From Dioscorea cayenensis subsp. rotundata (lineage: Eukaryota > Streptophyta > Magnoliopsida > Dioscoreales > Dioscoreaceae), in the NCBI RefSeq assembly GCF_009730915.1, contig NC_052496.1, forward strand, positions 62,001 through 126,000: DNA of 64,000 bases. Direction: 5' to 3'. Shown piece by piece: positions 27,645 to 41,622 of this stretch (the first letter of the stretch is position 1; each line of letters starts with the position of its first letter). Under the pieces are notes generated by a model. It was not told where the DNA came from. It made no database searches and worked only from the letters and a program-made list of their open reading frames with translations. A program made the position numbers and the translations under genes.

Positions 27645-30600
27645 CTAGTTAAGTTTCCAAAATGGACGCGCTACACGGACAGGTGGAGCCCCAACTCTAC
27701 CATGTTGCCGTTGTTTTTGACCTCGTCGTCTCCTTGGAGCCTGCCGGCCATTGACACTTGTTTCCACCATCCTCTGCTCTTTCATGCTTGCAAAGAGGGC
27801 ATCTAAGGTATGAGGCCTTGGCTTAGCCATTATTGCCTTATCCTGCACATGGTTGCCCAATATTATAGCAATCAGATATAGCACTCCTACGTAAGTCCAA
27901 TTGAAGCTTTTAAATGTAAGAGTTTCATGGCCTCATCAAGAAAATATCAAAAACAAAATGTCATTAGCTTCAGTAAAGATGCATCACAAAAAAAATGTAT
28001 ATCAGATGCATGCATGCACATACATACAAGCATCCATAAATGTCATATATATACAAGATGCAAGTCGATAATTTTTATCTTTAGATGGATATTTTTTTCC
28101 TCTATCCATCTAAAGATACACCAAGCCATAGCAGGGCAGTCAGCGACAACATGCCATTAATGACCAAAAGTAATTTTCCATATTCATATTTGGATTGTTC
28201 ACACATAATTCTTCAGCTGCACTTTAGAAAGTTAGTGATCAGATATTAGTTATGTTTAACATTACAAACTAAGCTCATCCAGCAAACTAACCTGTTCAGG
28301 TGTGCGAACTACTAATATTAATTTTCTACTGGAATACCAATTTTCCCCAGGAACGACACCACCTAACAGTCAAGATGCTAATAGCCTAATTCCATGTACA
28401 TTTAAGTCTAAAAAGTAACTTGGCCCAATGGCAAGAGAGAAAATATACTTTCAAAATATTACCAAATGCATACAGACAAAGAACCACAGGACCAGAAAAC
28501 TATAAGAACCGAACCAATACCCATTAAACAACATTAAAAACATTAGCATCAATTTTATGCCTGGAGAGTTGTATCAGATGTGCAGCAAGATAAACACCAC
28601 TTCAGAGACTTCTCAAACACATTAATTATATCTAGAAAAGACATGAAAATATACTGCAAATGCTTCACCTTTATCAGTCAACATTATTCAAACAAAGATG
28701 TATTGCGAAAGGTTTACCTTCCCAGATATGTTTTTTTCAGCAGTCTTTTTCGGAACTGGTGCAATTGCAAACCTGCACAAGCATTAGATCATAATTAACT
28801 GAAAGAGGCCAAGAGAATTATACAAAAGACATAAATAAATACAGCTACTTCCTTTTCTGCAATTTTTTTCTTGTGATTTGGAACAAACTTACCAAATCCA
28901 CAAGCAAGTTTAAACAGAGATAATAAAAGGAGTGTAATAGCCAAATAAGATACGAGACTGCCCCAAACCAGTAGAACCTGCTTCCTTGATGTGCTCAATA
29001 TACAAAGAATACTAAATGAACACCTACTTCGAGCATGCTGGCATTATCCATCAACATCATGTTCACCCACCAGTACAACAGCACAAAAGCAGAAAAATAA
29101 CAGAAGCACCTCAGAGCCCTAGGTTGTTTCAGTTCTTATGGAAAGACAAGCAAGGAGTAGGCCTAAGTAAGCACTTTCAGATGCATTGTGAATTCCAAGT
29201 TGGCATGCAAGTCATATCTCCAGAAGTTGCAGCAACATGACTAACTACCAAATCCCTTAAAGGTCAAGCATCTAAAGGTTTCCAACAGTCCACAAGTTGG
29301 ATTCTCCCAGCAGGATGGCCTAGTTAGAATAGACCTTTCCACACTTGTATATTTCAATTGTCCAGAAGATACGTACATAGCAAAGTAGAAACCAAGATTT
29401 AAACCACATACAGAACACAAACAGCAGAAGTAGACTCAATCTTAGCAAACTCCAGGATGTTCCTCAAGTGATGGCAAGCCAAGATCTTCCCTACATCTCA
29501 GAAATTTTCCCGAACACAAGTTTCATTTTTGAATGCAAGACAACCAATACACATTAATTCTCATTATTCAAATGCCTTTACCAAAACGAAATCGTGGACC
29601 TAGTCAAAGAAAATACTTTGACCATGATGCAAGGTTACTGGCTCAACAAATAAGGCCGATGTCATCCAAAACCTTTGGCATGATGGAAGATCTAATAATC
29701 TGATGGTGTAGAAATGCAATTGAAACAGTCAGAAACATAATCCTCAGATCTGCTCCTCAAGTTGAAAGTGATTTTTTTCATACTACTCATTTAACCTCAG
29801 GCGTTAGCTCCCAACCTTGAGAACTACATTCCTAGTCATGAAATCCCTATAATATGAGTAGGGCCAAAGAAGCTAAAGGTCACAAATGTTAAAACATGAC
29901 TGTGAGCCAACAATTTCTCTTCAACTCTGAAAATTATCCAAAATGCCAAAATGCGAGCTCAACCCAAGGGAGCCAACCAGAAGCATAATTGACACTCCTG
30001 AGATTGCAAAAGTCCCATAGGCCACAAACAATATGAAACTGAACAATCATGCACTGACAACACCCATCCACTAGAATCTCCCAAAATAGATATCGGAAAG
30101 GACTTCAAATGTCTAAGTGCATGAATCAATCTAATCAATCAATTTTCCACAATCCACATATTGCATATTCATGTATGTGAAGATTTTCCATCCATAAGGA
30201 AAGGTCCTTGAGTTACCTGTTGGCACAACAACATTTAAAAAATCACAAACCATACCAATGGAAATGAACCATTGGCAAATATAGTACCTATATGACAGCA
30301 TAAAATATGATTTTACCTTGGCTTGCTCCAGTTAACCGCCCTGTTGTGAGTAGGTCTATTCAAAGCATTTGTTCCTGCCTCCTTAGTCACAGGGAACTGG
30401 TTTCCATGAAAATTTGACCTTCTTTGTGCAAGCACACCCTGCAAACAAAATACAAAAAAGATAAAAATTCAGCAACATAAGCATAAGCAACCGCTGTTAG
30501 CTCTACACAGAAGAGAAGATGAATTCAGTTATTTACTTGTCTAATAGAAGATCTTGAATCCACAAACTGCTGGAGCTTGAAGGTTCCCTGTCGCTGGGAA

Positions 30601-30949
30601 GTGTTGTTGCCGAAAGTCCCTCGAGATTTTATCTGCAAGTTAAATAATAAAATTAAAAATTCCAGTGATTCCAAAACAACAAACACTTCTATCAAAACCA
30701 AAAATAAATAAGTAAAATCGAAAAGCAAACTAACCGGGGCTCGGTGCCTTCTCCTTTCAGATGAAGTTTTCTTAGACATCTTGATAATCTCATCTGCATG
30801 CAGCAAAAGACATTACATAAACCAGGTACAAATGCTTGTTCATATATGGAAGGATTAACATGTATACAAAGACAACTCTTACCTAAACTCATGTCCATTT
30901 TTTTCTCAGTGAGAGCAATCATGTCAGCAGTTAGTGGCTTGTCTGCCAT
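27645..30949 (-). CDS. UAP56-binding mRNA export factor (UIEF-like)
   Basis: Six exons on the minus strand: 30883-30949, 30735-30793, 30537-30632, 30317-30438, 28718-28772 and 27645-27842, giving 198 residues. The N-terminus holds a UAP56-binding motif, MDMSLDEIIK (residues 18-27), as in ALY, UIF and UIEF adaptors. The remainder is basic and disordered: RRRHRAP, QAPRRRRGQKQRQHGR, then a C-terminal RPFWKLN. Such adaptors recruit the helicase UAP56 to mRNA within the TREX complex and help export from the nucleus. Intron 4 (28773-30316) is unusually long at 1.5 kb. The acceptor CAG directly precedes the ATG, so a 982-base intron (30950-31931) lies in the leader. Assignment rests on the motif and overall make-up; it could instead be another motif-bearing adaptor. 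Confidence 0.8.
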
Positions 30950-31931
30950 CTGCCAAGTTGTGAGAAAGGCATTTAACAGTGATACTAGGAAACAAAACAA
31001 TAAGAAGAACTAGCAAAACTCAAGTTATTCTCTTTAAATCACTAGATAGCTCCACAAAAAACCTAGACCGCAACAAAATATATCAAACAGCATGACAAAA
31101 GCCTTATCCAATAAACACAAAATCATGAACCAATGTATAGTTCAAAGAAGTGTACACATGAAGTACAAGGGAAAGTATGATCAGGAATCCACATTATTTC
31201 TCATTTATTTAAATAAAAAATAAAAAAGAAAACACACAGTTGTAACCTAAAGACTCATTGGACCAACAGCCAAACAACAAGGCCATGTCTGATCATTGGC
31301 CAAGATAAGAAAAAAATTCAACAAAAAAAAAAAATATGCGGAAGCCCCAAACCCTAGAATATCAATGAAATCAACCATGATTCATGAAACACCATAAGCA
31401 ACAAAAACTCACAGTGCTTACAAACTTTCCTAAAAGATCACGATTTCCCATGACTCGCAACATGAAAAGAACAAATTTGGCAAGGATGCGCAAGAAAACC
31501 AGAAGCGCTATAATACTAATAATGCAAAACATCAAAACCCCATTAATCAATCAAAAATCAAAAAAATTAAAATTTAAAAAAAAAATCAGAATTTTAAGAA
31601 TTACCCAGCAAGAAAAGAACAGTACCGGGATTTTTTCCTTTTTCCTAAACCCACATCAAGGTAGGAGAACAACCAAACCAAAAAGGAGCTACTAGAAACC
31701 CTAGAATACCACAATAATATACAAAAAGGCTCAAAATCCAGAAACCCCGCTTCAAGATCTCTAGAAAACAACATGGCCATTAATCTTATTGCCCATATTC
31801 AGAATCAAACCCAAAATAAAAAAGGACAACAAGACACCCAAAAAAAAAACGAAAATCCCCAAAATAAAACCGCAGATCAGAGCAGAAATACCACAAGATT
31901 TGAATATCTCGCAAAAGGATCAAGAACTCAC
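30950..31931 (-). other. Leader intron of the export-factor gene
   Basis: Donor TTCCG/GTGAGT (G at 31931) and acceptor TTGGCAG ending at 30950 flank this A/T-biased stretch, so translation would start at the first base of exon 2. Leader introns often raise expression of plant housekeeping genes. Open frames inside it (31384-31695, 31773-32042) are low-complexity Lys/Asn frames and were not called. Confidence 0.6.
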
Positions 31932-32040
31932 CGGAATCGTAGAAAAACCTCTAGAAATCTAGGGTATGAAAATGGGAGAAAGAGGGAGAAAGCTCGCGGA
32001 ATTGAGGATGATGGAACGCGGTTGTTTATTAACTTTATTT

Positions 32041-33570
32041 AGAAGCCGTGTCGGATCTAAACCCGCGTTAAAATGGATGCAAATAGAAAATCCGATTTCA
32101 AGTTTTAAACGGGTCGGATCCACTTAGCAGGCGGATTCGGGTATAAGTTATATTGAAAACTCCTGTTTATAGATGGCAATGATGATAATATAATTTCTAA
32201 TATGTACTAAATTTGTGGTTTTCCTTTTATTAGGGTTTTTTTTTATTTTGGAGATAAAATTGTTTATTAATCTTTTCATACAAATTTATTGCTTCTTAAA
32301 AGGATTAATTCCGTTATTTAAAACCAAAAACACGGTAAAATATATTGGTATTATACTATAATTAATTTTTATTTTCAACATCAATCTTTAATTTGTATTA
32401 TTTCAATTATCCACTTCCAATTTAGTTTCACTAAGAGGATACCAAAGAGTTTTTAGAACGATTTGATAATATAACTATTAAAATTACCTTAACATCTGTA
32501 ATTCGATACGTCACATACTGACACACACATGTTGTGTCATCAACAATGTCCATGTAGTATCTTATATGTACACATGGCCATTATTCATTTCCATATTATG
32601 TGATCATGTGGATATCATCAATGATGTGATCCATATTTGTCAACAAATAACAAGGTAATTCCATCCGTCACATCATCAAATTTTTTTTCAAAATCTTTAG
32701 TAATTTTTCGGTGAAACTAAATTGAAAATAGTTAACTAAAGTGATATAAATTCAAATTTGATACTCAAATTAAAAATTAGTAATAGTATAATACTCGTTC
32801 AAGATATTGCTAGTTTTGGTGAAAATTTTGATAAGTTTTATTCCTGATTTTAGGTACGTAATTAATTGGTTTTATAGTATAGTATAAGTTATCACACTAG
32901 ATAAACTCCACATGTAAACCATTGATTGTTTTTATTTGACATGCAATTAAAATATAAAAAAATATGCGATTACTTTATCCATTTTCTAGACTAATGTCGG
33001 TGATATTTTTATATTGATGAGAGTCAATCAAATATTTAAATATTATATTGTGAGCAAAGTACGAATCCACAAACAATAAATTTGGGGAAAGTTCCAAGAA
33101 AATTTCATTTTTGAATGAAAATTTTTTTAATGAACTATTGACATAATTATTTTTTTTTAAAGCCACAAGCACGCTCCATTTAAGGGATGTCAAGTAACTT
33201 ATTTACAAAGTTACATCAATTATAAAATCTTTGAGAGATAAATCCCCTTGTTTGTAAAATGATTTTTTATTAGCTTGCCTATTAAAAAAAAAAAATCTTT
33301 TAAAGCTAAATTTCATCATGCTAAAGTAATTGCCTTTCTTGAAGACAACTCAATGAGAAAGCTTTTATAACAACGAATCTGAAAAGAAAAATCTGCAGTA
33401 AATGATGTTCTGCAATAAAATTTTATTGCATATTATTTCAAATTAAAAAAAGTTTTAATACAAGAAGTAGAAATTTTACTCAAAAAGTGGAAATTATTCA
33501 AATTATTAAGATTAATGATCATCTTTGAAGTAATCCTTGAAAAACAATTGCAATGGGAACAGAGCAAAGA
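32041..33570. other. Intergenic region between export-factor and NDPK genes
   Basis: AT-rich sequence with the export-factor promoter at its left (leader up to about 32040) and the NDPK 3'UTR at its right (from about 33440). No gene, RNA or mobile element was recognised. Confidence 0.5.
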
Positions 33571-35777
33571 CTAGTTCACCCCATAGATCCACTTCTCTGC
33601 ATTGCTAGTATAAGAAACTAACTCCCTTGGTTCAAACCACAAAGCAATTTCATCCTTGGCTGTCTCAAGTCCATCACTCCCATGAATTATATTCCTGCAG
33701 TAAAAATTCATCTTCATATGCAAATAATGTAGTTCTTGCAATATTATGCATCCATAGTTTTGTCGAAAACTTCGAGTTTAATAACACTTATATTGTTCAC
33801 ACAGTTGATGCAAATGCAGAAATGCAGCTATCCTGTTTATCATGAAAATCATAAATGTAAATAGCGACAAATCGACGGCTAAATCCTACTTCTCTCTTAA
33901 ATTAAGAATGCCTGAACTTGTTCATCATGAAAATCATAAATGTAAATGTTTTGATTTTGTAGCCCAGAAATAGCTATGCATTAGATAAAATTTTGATGTT
34001 TAGTGACAGTAGTATAAGCATTTCATATGTTTTAGGGGAGTAAATGATCAATCAGTTCAAATAATACCTTCCAACAACGACAGCGAGATCTCCTCTAATG
34101 GTACCAGGCTCAGATTTTTGTGGATCAGTTGCGCCGATAAGCTTTCGACCATACCGTATAACTCCCTCTCCTTCCCAAACCTATTGTAATTAGCAAAATG
34201 TGAATGAAACATGATACTTAAAACATTGTTTGGTACAGAAACAGGAAAACTCATCATTATTTACCATTGCAAGAACTGGTCCAGAGCTGAGAAAGTCACA
34301 GAGGCCATTAAAGAAAGGCCTATCTTTCAGATCATGGTAGTGTTTCTGGGCAAAGTCCTTGGAGGGAACTATCAACTTAATGGCCACAAGTTTATATCCT
34401 TTACGCTCAAACCTTGAAATAATTTCAGCAATCTGGGAATTTTAAACCAATTACAACAATAGAAAATTCTTAATCAAGAATAGCCACAAATGATGGATGT
34501 AGTTTAAAACTTCCCCTCCATAAATTGAAAATCAAAGATTACAGACTATAATATACAAGAATAGAAACTAGAAACAGGGGATACCCATGGAAAATGAGTT
34601 CAAAACACACACAGGGACAAGAAATAAAGTAAGTTGTTAATAACTAATTTAAGCTGTTTGCAGTAATGAACAACTGGTCACCTAAACAAGAATAAAACAC
34701 ATGAACATGATCAAATATCTCAGTTGCACAACCCTTAATTGAAGAGGGCCTATGCTTGCCTACAATTATGGACCACAGAACTTGGTTAGGTATATCTTAC
34801 CAGTCCTCTTTGCACTCCATCAGGCTTGATGGCAATAAAAGTGCGTTCTAGCTGCATAGTGTTTTGAAAAAGTCATTAAACAGAAACAGAAACACAGTAC
34901 TCTGTCTGTTAAAAAGACAATGAAAAAAGACTAACAAAGCTCCGTCAGAATACCTCAGCAGCATTCACTTCCTTGTCCTGAAGCATGTACACTGGTATAA
35001 AGTTGAAGGAGCATCAATACATTAGAAAATGAGCTAGAATACATAAAAATATTTATCCTAAATCATTGATTCGCATCTACAACCTCATAAAATTCTTCTT
35101 TCTTTTACATATTAATTATTGATAATTTAAAAGGAGAAGACAATATATACCTGCAGCAGGGAAGGCAAGAGCTCCAGAAATCCATCCCATTGGGATACTC
35201 TTGGAATCTGCCCTCTTGTAAAATGTAGCTACAGTAGATATGCTCCTCCTGAATGAGGTTGCTGTTGCTGCTCCCACAGCTTGCCCTTCTGCACAACAAC
35301 ATCATGGAATACTAGTTCAGACAGCCCATTGGCTACAATGGATTTTTTTTTTCCCAGAAAAAAAAAAACACTGTTTTATCGAAAAAGGTCAAAACTTTTT
35401 ATCTACATGTCGCAGCCTTATGAAGATTATAGCAATCAAAAGACTAAAAACCCTGTTTTTCCTCAAAAAGAAAGAAAAAAAAAAACCGAATCAAGTGATC
35501 CAGATACCATCCATTCGGATGTGAAAATCAAATGCACTCCCTCTCTTTTAGCAACAATCGCACTTCAATCAATCATACACGAACTGAAATTAAACTTCAC
35601 AAACTAGATGAGAAAAGCTACAAGCATCGATTCCAATTCCAGAACCCAAATCAGAACATCAAAAAGCATCAATGCAAGGGCTAGCTAGAACTCACCAAAG
35701 AACACTAGGGAACTCCGGCGAGCTGAAAGGAGGGACCTCAGCGACCTTGCAGCCGACCTGTAGACCTGGGAGCTCAT
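33571..35777 (-). CDS. Organellar nucleoside diphosphate kinase (NDPK III/IV type)
   Basis: Seven exons on the minus strand: 35696-35777, 35151-35288, 34954-34991, 34801-34851, 34265-34432, 34068-34180 and 33571-33694, giving 237 residues, close to Arabidopsis NDPK3. Residues 1-80 form a presequence with many Arg and Ser, a hydrophobic segment (about 63-78) and the motif SLLSARRSS; relatives go to the mitochondrial intermembrane space and/or the thylakoid lumen. The kinase core follows: [15 protein letters not shown] (K95), [18 protein letters not shown], and the phosphorylated histidine in NIIHGSD (H201). The protein ends KWIYGVN. It moves gamma-phosphate from ATP to other NDPs through phosphohistidine. 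All catalytic residues are present. Confidence 0.96.
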
Positions 35778-36175
35778 CGTGGGATCGCCGGAGACCTGCT
35801 TCAAGGGTTTCGAATTGCTCTTTGGAACTCTCAAAGGCTCAATTTCTTTGGCGTGCTCGCGTCCTGAGGATCAGATCCCATGAATGCGGGTACGAGTCAT
35901 AATGTCTATATTACCCTTAATACTTGGAAAAAATTACAAGTTTTTATTAAGGGATGAGTGGGTCCTTTAGGGGCAGTTTGGGTAGAGAAGAGTGGGTCAG
36001 TGACTCGGTGGATTAAATCGCGGGAAAGGCACAAGAATTGATTCGGTTCAGAACTTGGTTTGAACCGGTTTGATCATTGAACTGGGAATTTTAATTGGAT
36101 GTGATTTATGAAATTCTCCAAAATTATGTAAATTTTATAAATTTTTATTAAATATAAATATATATTAATTTATTT

Positions 36176-36372
36176 TTTAAAATTAATGTGAATAAACTAC
36201 AATTTTATTAAAATAAAAACAAAAAGGAAACATGGGAAAAGCCCTCTCACTAGAGGTGAAGAACATAAACAAAAGACAACAATATAAAATAAAAATATAA
36301 ATAACGGGTGGGCTGGCAAAGAACACCGTCTGGCACCACAGGCATGCCCAGATTGTCAGACAAGTCAAGATC
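36176..36372 (-). mobile_element. 5'-truncated LINE tail with target-site duplication
   Basis: The 197-base insert is bounded by the perfect 11-base duplication TTAATTTATTT (36165-36175 and 36373-36383). Read on the minus strand it ends AATAAAATTGTAGTTTATTC and an A-rich tail, closely like the tail of the element at 55260-55498. Short length, A-rich 3' end and duplication are marks of target-primed LINE insertion with 5' truncation. No reverse transcriptase is present. Confidence 0.6.
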
Positions 36373-37702
36373 TTAATTTATTTCAAGTGAATAATATGAA
36401 TTAAAGAAAAAGATCTTTACTTTTTTAAAAAATTTTGAAAAAGAATGAATTTTTTTTATCATACATTATGTGGTATTAAGTAACTAATTATTAATTTATT
36501 TTATTTACTTTAATGACTTAAGAGAGTCCGCTTAAAATAATCGCCATCATTTTGTTTAATATTTTAAAATAAAAAAAAATTGATTTTGTCCTTCAGTGGT
36601 TATGATTTAGAATAATCAAAAGAATTATAGAAGTTGGAATTTTCCCCCATCACATGCGTACCAATGTTATTTGTTTGTTACTCGTAAAAGCTTATACAGT
36701 GAGTCAAACCAACAATTCTAATTTTTCATAATTATCTTTTATTTCCTTTTGTGATACAACCCATGGATCAAAATATTCAAAATGATATTAAGCCATGGTT
36801 GGGTGGAGTAAAGTCCCTACACAAGCTCAACTCAAATCCTACAACACTAGAATACAAATGACTGAATGGGCATGTCTCACTATTAAATATATATATATAT
36901 ATATTAAAAAAAATACAACAACAAAATCATATAGAAGAACATACACTGAAGGTGAAAACAGAAAAAAAAAGGAAATAATAAACTCAAACAAAATAACCCT
37001 TGGGTTAAGAGAGAATTACTTCCAGGAGCTGAAGGGGGAAAAATAGAAGGGATTAGCCTTGAGCTGGTGCCTAGTCATTCAACTCATGCTCCTTTCTTGT
37101 AGTTGTAGCCTTGTAGGTGAATTTGGAAATTAGATGCCCTTAATTAAATATATCCAAGTTATATATTACTTTAAAGTCCAATTATCATAATAAGTTCCAT
37201 TTCCTTACGACAATCACAATAAAAGAATTTAATAAAAGCCAGTGCAGAGAGGTTTGAATGGGTCCATCCCAAAGAACTGAGTCAAGGAAATTGGTTACTC
37301 CGTTTGATTTTCTAAACTCAGCTAACTCCAAGCCTCATCAAACACCGGAGTTATAATTATTTATTAGTATTAATTATTTTGGTCAAGTTGATTTAAAATT
37401 GAAATTTGGACGCACCTGATTTTTCATTTTTTCCATCTGTCACAATCAAAATTAACTCCTTAAACTTATCATTATTATTATTTTTAAATTCTCTATTTGA
37501 TTCAAAAGAGTCAACAAATTCCATACACCAGTACAAAACAGTATCACTCTGGTTTTAATAGGCTCACCTCACCCATGTGACATGCGTCCCCTCTCACTTT
37601 CTAGACATAAATGAACAATATTATATATATATATATTTATTTATATAAATGTAGAGGCTTATGAAGTGTGAACAACTTTTTTAAAGATTAAAATACAAAA
37701 GA

Positions 37703-37707
<5 letters not shown>

Positions 37708-37748
<41 letters not shown>
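37708..37748. repeat. (TA)n microsatellite
   Basis: About 20 TA units in intergenic DNA downstream of the DUF1639 gene. Confidence 0.9.
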
Positions 37749-37751
<3 letters not shown>

Positions 37752-38174
37752 GTATCTTGATAAATTATACAAGATGTGAACAATGAATAGTATTTATAAA
37801 TTGAAATTACTTCACCGTGAATACAATTAATTAGAAGGAAGGAATCAGTGGATAGGGAGTGAGTGAGAAGAGAGTTCCTTTTCTTCATTCAATATATAAA
37901 ATATCTCCTAAAGATTGAACCTTAACATCTGTACAAGAGATGAGGTGAGAGCTCATCTCCATCTCAATCTCCATCACCACCACTTCTCACAAAATTAAAG
38001 GGGAAAAAAAAAGGAAAACCAAAAAGAAGAGGGAACCTAAGGACCACGCATTGATCAAACATAAGTGTGAAAACATCCCCTTCTTCCCTCCTTTAAAAAA
38101 AAAAAAATTACAAAAAAAAAAAGAGATCATTCATTATTATCATCATCTCAGGCACTGAAGTGAAATCCACATTA

Positions 38175-41100
38175 TTATTCAGACTCGCTCTCCATGCTCT
38201 CCATTCCCTTCAATCCCCTTCTCTTCTGCTACACAACCAAAAAAAAATAAAAAAATGTTAACTAATTAATCATATTCTTTAAAAAAAAAGAGGAAACAGT
38301 CAATGTTTTGATACAATCAATGCTCGCTAACATGGCCCACATCAAAGCAATGGCCAACCCATTCATTCAACTACTTTATTTTTCCTCTCTCTCTCTCTCT
38401 GTCTCTGTCTCTAAAGAAAATGAAAAAGTGGAGGTCATAGAGAGCAACCTTTTTCACGCACTTCTTCTCCCGGACTTCATACCGGCCTCTGGTCAGGTCC
38501 GAAAGCCACATCCCAGGAAAACAATACTGCAAACCAAAAAAATATATTCTTTATATAAATCTCTGTTTTTCCACAATTTTCTAGTCAAGTATAATAAGGA
38601 AACAAAAATGGAAGGGGGGGCATTGAATGAATAATAATACCTGAAGAGTTTTGTCTACGTTCTTGGCACGTTTCTTAGGGCGCTGTGGGAGCTTGGTGCC
38701 CTTCATGGCCAAGAAGTCATCCTCCTTCTCCTTCCTTGAAAGGGATATATAGATCCTGGGCCACTCAAACTGATCTAGATTCGGCTTCTCCAGAAGATGA
38801 GCGTTACCAGCAGCGATGCCACCGGTCTCTTGATCTGAAGGAGGTTTTGCGTCAGAGTTCAAAGCACTGCAACCGTTGGCAGTGGTTGCAGTTGCAGTAG
38901 CAGTACCACAAGATCCCATCTTGGGAGCCTTGTGCTGTGGTGGTGATCGTGGGCAGCGTTTGTCCGACCGAAGGTGTTCGCCAGGGCCGCTTGATCTCTC
39001 GTCCAAGCTCCTGATCATTTTGCAGATGAAAAATTAAAATTAAAAAATAAATATAAATAAAAAAGGGGAAATTTTTAAGCAGATGGGATGGTGGATGATG
39101 ATGGCTGCTCTGTAGCTAATGATCTCATACCACTACTCAACAAAACAATGTGTCTGTGTGTATATATATATAATAATATATATATTATTATTATATAGAT
39201 AAATAGAGTGGTAAGGTAAGTGGTTTGCTGTTACTGTCTAGGAGCCAACGCAAACGGGTTTATTTGGGGGTAATTAAGCAAAAAAAAAACACACACACAT
39301 AAGTTGAATAATCATACAAGGAAAATAGAGGAGATGAAAATTAAGTAAAGGGTAGAGGTTTGTAATAATGTTGATATGGGAGGGTGAGGAAGGTGGAAAA
39401 GTAGTGTGGAGTTGGGGAGAAACTTCTGGGATGCTGCTGGTTTTCAATCAAAAGGGATAGGGGTGATGGCTGGACAAAGGAAGGGGAGGACGAATATTAA
39501 TAATAAACTAGAGAGTATTTGTATCCAAAATCTCTTATAACACAAAAGAACACAGCATCTTTCTGTCATGATATTAATAAATGATGAAATTCAGCAAAAT
39601 ATAGATCTAGCAAAAACTCTTATAATAAATAATCAAATATCTTTCAGATCCAATGTGTAGAAAAGGGGAAAAAGTATGTGAATGTTGAACCACTTGTTTT
39701 CCAAATTCAACATCTCATAAAAACTCACAACTCATGTCATTTAAAACAAATGAAATTAGTTTTAAAAAAAAAAATGAAATTCAGCAAAACCTTTTTTATT
39801 TTTTTTATGTAATACAACCCACAAAAACAAGAGATCATGAAGGAAAGCCAGCAATCATATAGATATAAAACCACAGATCTATTCGAAAGTATGAAAATAA
39901 TAATAATAGTGTTATCCCTGATGTACAATAGATAAAATATGGATAAAAAGGGAATATATATATATATATATATTCAAAAACAAAAAAGAGACAGAAAGAG
40001 AGATAATACTTACATCATAAAGAGCTAAGAAAATTTGGGAAAAAAATAAAAGAAAACACCTTTCAATCCTTATCTTCACACACAAAACATGACCCGAAAG
40101 CCAAACAGAACCAACCGACGATAAAATGGAACCCAAATATCATCAACCAAATGAGAACTACAACCACCATAACCAAAAAAATATATAATATATAAGAAAA
40201 AAATAAAACATAAAAATGCCCACAAAAAATAAATAAATAAATAAATAGAGAATATATATATATATATATAATATAAAATATCATTGAAACAGAAAAGAAG
40301 AAAAAGATTAGCATGGTGGATGAGAAAAATACCTACTGAGAAGGGACGACGAGGACTCGCGGGAAGGCATGCATGGCCGGAGATTGCCGCCGCGAGAATA
40401 GGACCCGCACTGCGGGAGAGGCATCACCGCCAGTGATAAGGCGCCGGAGCGCCGCTGGATCTTAACCATCGGCCGTGTAAGGCCGGAAGACTCGTCGACG
40501 GCTGCGGCGCGTCTCTCGGCGCGCGATCCACGGGACCTCTTGTTGTGACCCCACTGGAGCAAAACGTCACCTCCGCTGCCATTGATGATCTCGTGATGAG
40601 GTTGGGATTTGGGGGCAGGCGGGGTTGGGGCGTCAGGGGAGGGCTGAAGATGAGGGAGCTGAGGTTCTTGGGAGGGAGTGGAGGTGGTGGTGGTGATGGT
40701 GGTGGTAGTGGTGGATCGGAAGCGGAGGGATTTGGGATCGAAGGTGGAAGGGGAGGAGGAGAAATTGGGAAAACGATCAGGGTCTTCTTCTTTGAAGGGT
40801 CTTAAGGTGGGGTTTGGCTTCTTTCCATTGCTGACAGGAAGGTAGTCTGGGCTCACTCTGTGGTATCTGCAAACAAAGAGAAGCAAACCAGGATGAAACT
40901 ATGAATCAAAGGCACCGAGAAATCCGAATGAAGAGGTTGAAAATGCTGAAAAACAAAAAGATCCAAACTTTTCTTATTAACGATTTTCAGGGATCTTCTG
41001 AAAATCGAATGAAGAATGGAATCAAAGAGAAGGAGAAAAATGAAATTTGAGATAGTAAAAGGAAAACAACGATAGAAAATAACAAAATCAATTCGTGGAG

Positions 41101-41622
41101 AAATCCAAGGATTCCGGTGAAAACAAAGTCGGAAGCAAAGACGATAGAAGATCGAAGAGATGAAAGATAACAGTATATGGGAATCAAAACTAAGAAACCA
41201 CGACTATAAAACACGATCCTATGCTCAACTGAAGGATAAAAAAAAAAATAGAGGAAAAACACGAAAACGACGGAGAAGAACAAGTGGCCGGCATCTCTAC
41301 CGAACAAGAGAGATGGATCGCGAGTCGATGGGTCAATGAGGAGGCGGAGCCGAGAGCCAGCAAAAAGCCAGCGGCGCTGGCGATGTACAGCCGGGAGCTC
41401 GCCGGAGAAGGCGATCCCTAAGGCAAGCTTCACGCGCCTCCACATCCTCACCGATCTCTCTGAACAAGAACGGAATCAAGACAAGGAAAACAAAAACCAC
41501 ATCGATCTCAACCAAGGAGACCATGAAAACACAAACAAAACTTTCCAAATAAGAAATCCACGCAGAGAAATCACAGAGGGAGAAGACGATGTCAAGAGAA
41601 AGATCCAAGCAAACCTCATCAT
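38175..41622 (-). CDS. DUF1639 family protein
   Basis: Five coding exons on the minus strand: 41615-41622, 40333-40866, 38641-39010, 38449-38526 and 38175-38225, giving 346 residues. The start is set by a stop codon at 41743-41745 in the same frame, after which the first ATG pair is at 41617-41622; only 8 coding bases precede the first intron. The N-terminal part is Pro/Ser/Thr-rich, with a Thr run. The C-terminal part carries the DUF1639 block: WPRIYISLSRKEKEDDF, KLPQRPKKRAKNVDKTLQ, FPGMWLSDLTRGRYEVREKK and CVKKKRRGLKGMESMESESE (about 263-346). The family is plant-specific, nuclear by its basic clusters, and of unknown biochemical function. A 20-codon uORF overlaps the start (listed separately). 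Confidence 0.88.

Larger units (their letters stand above)
35778..38174. other. Intergenic region upstream of NDPK
   Basis: NDPK promoter (to about 36100), a LINE tail (36176-36372), AT-rich DNA, TA runs (about 36888-36905, 37622-37640 and 37708-37748) and the 3'UTR of the DUF1639 gene from about 37900. No further gene is supported. Confidence 0.55.

Noticed and set aside
31384-32042. Two Lys/Asn/Gln-rich frames
   Set aside because: They lie antisense to the leader and leader intron of the export-factor gene and follow A-rich composition.
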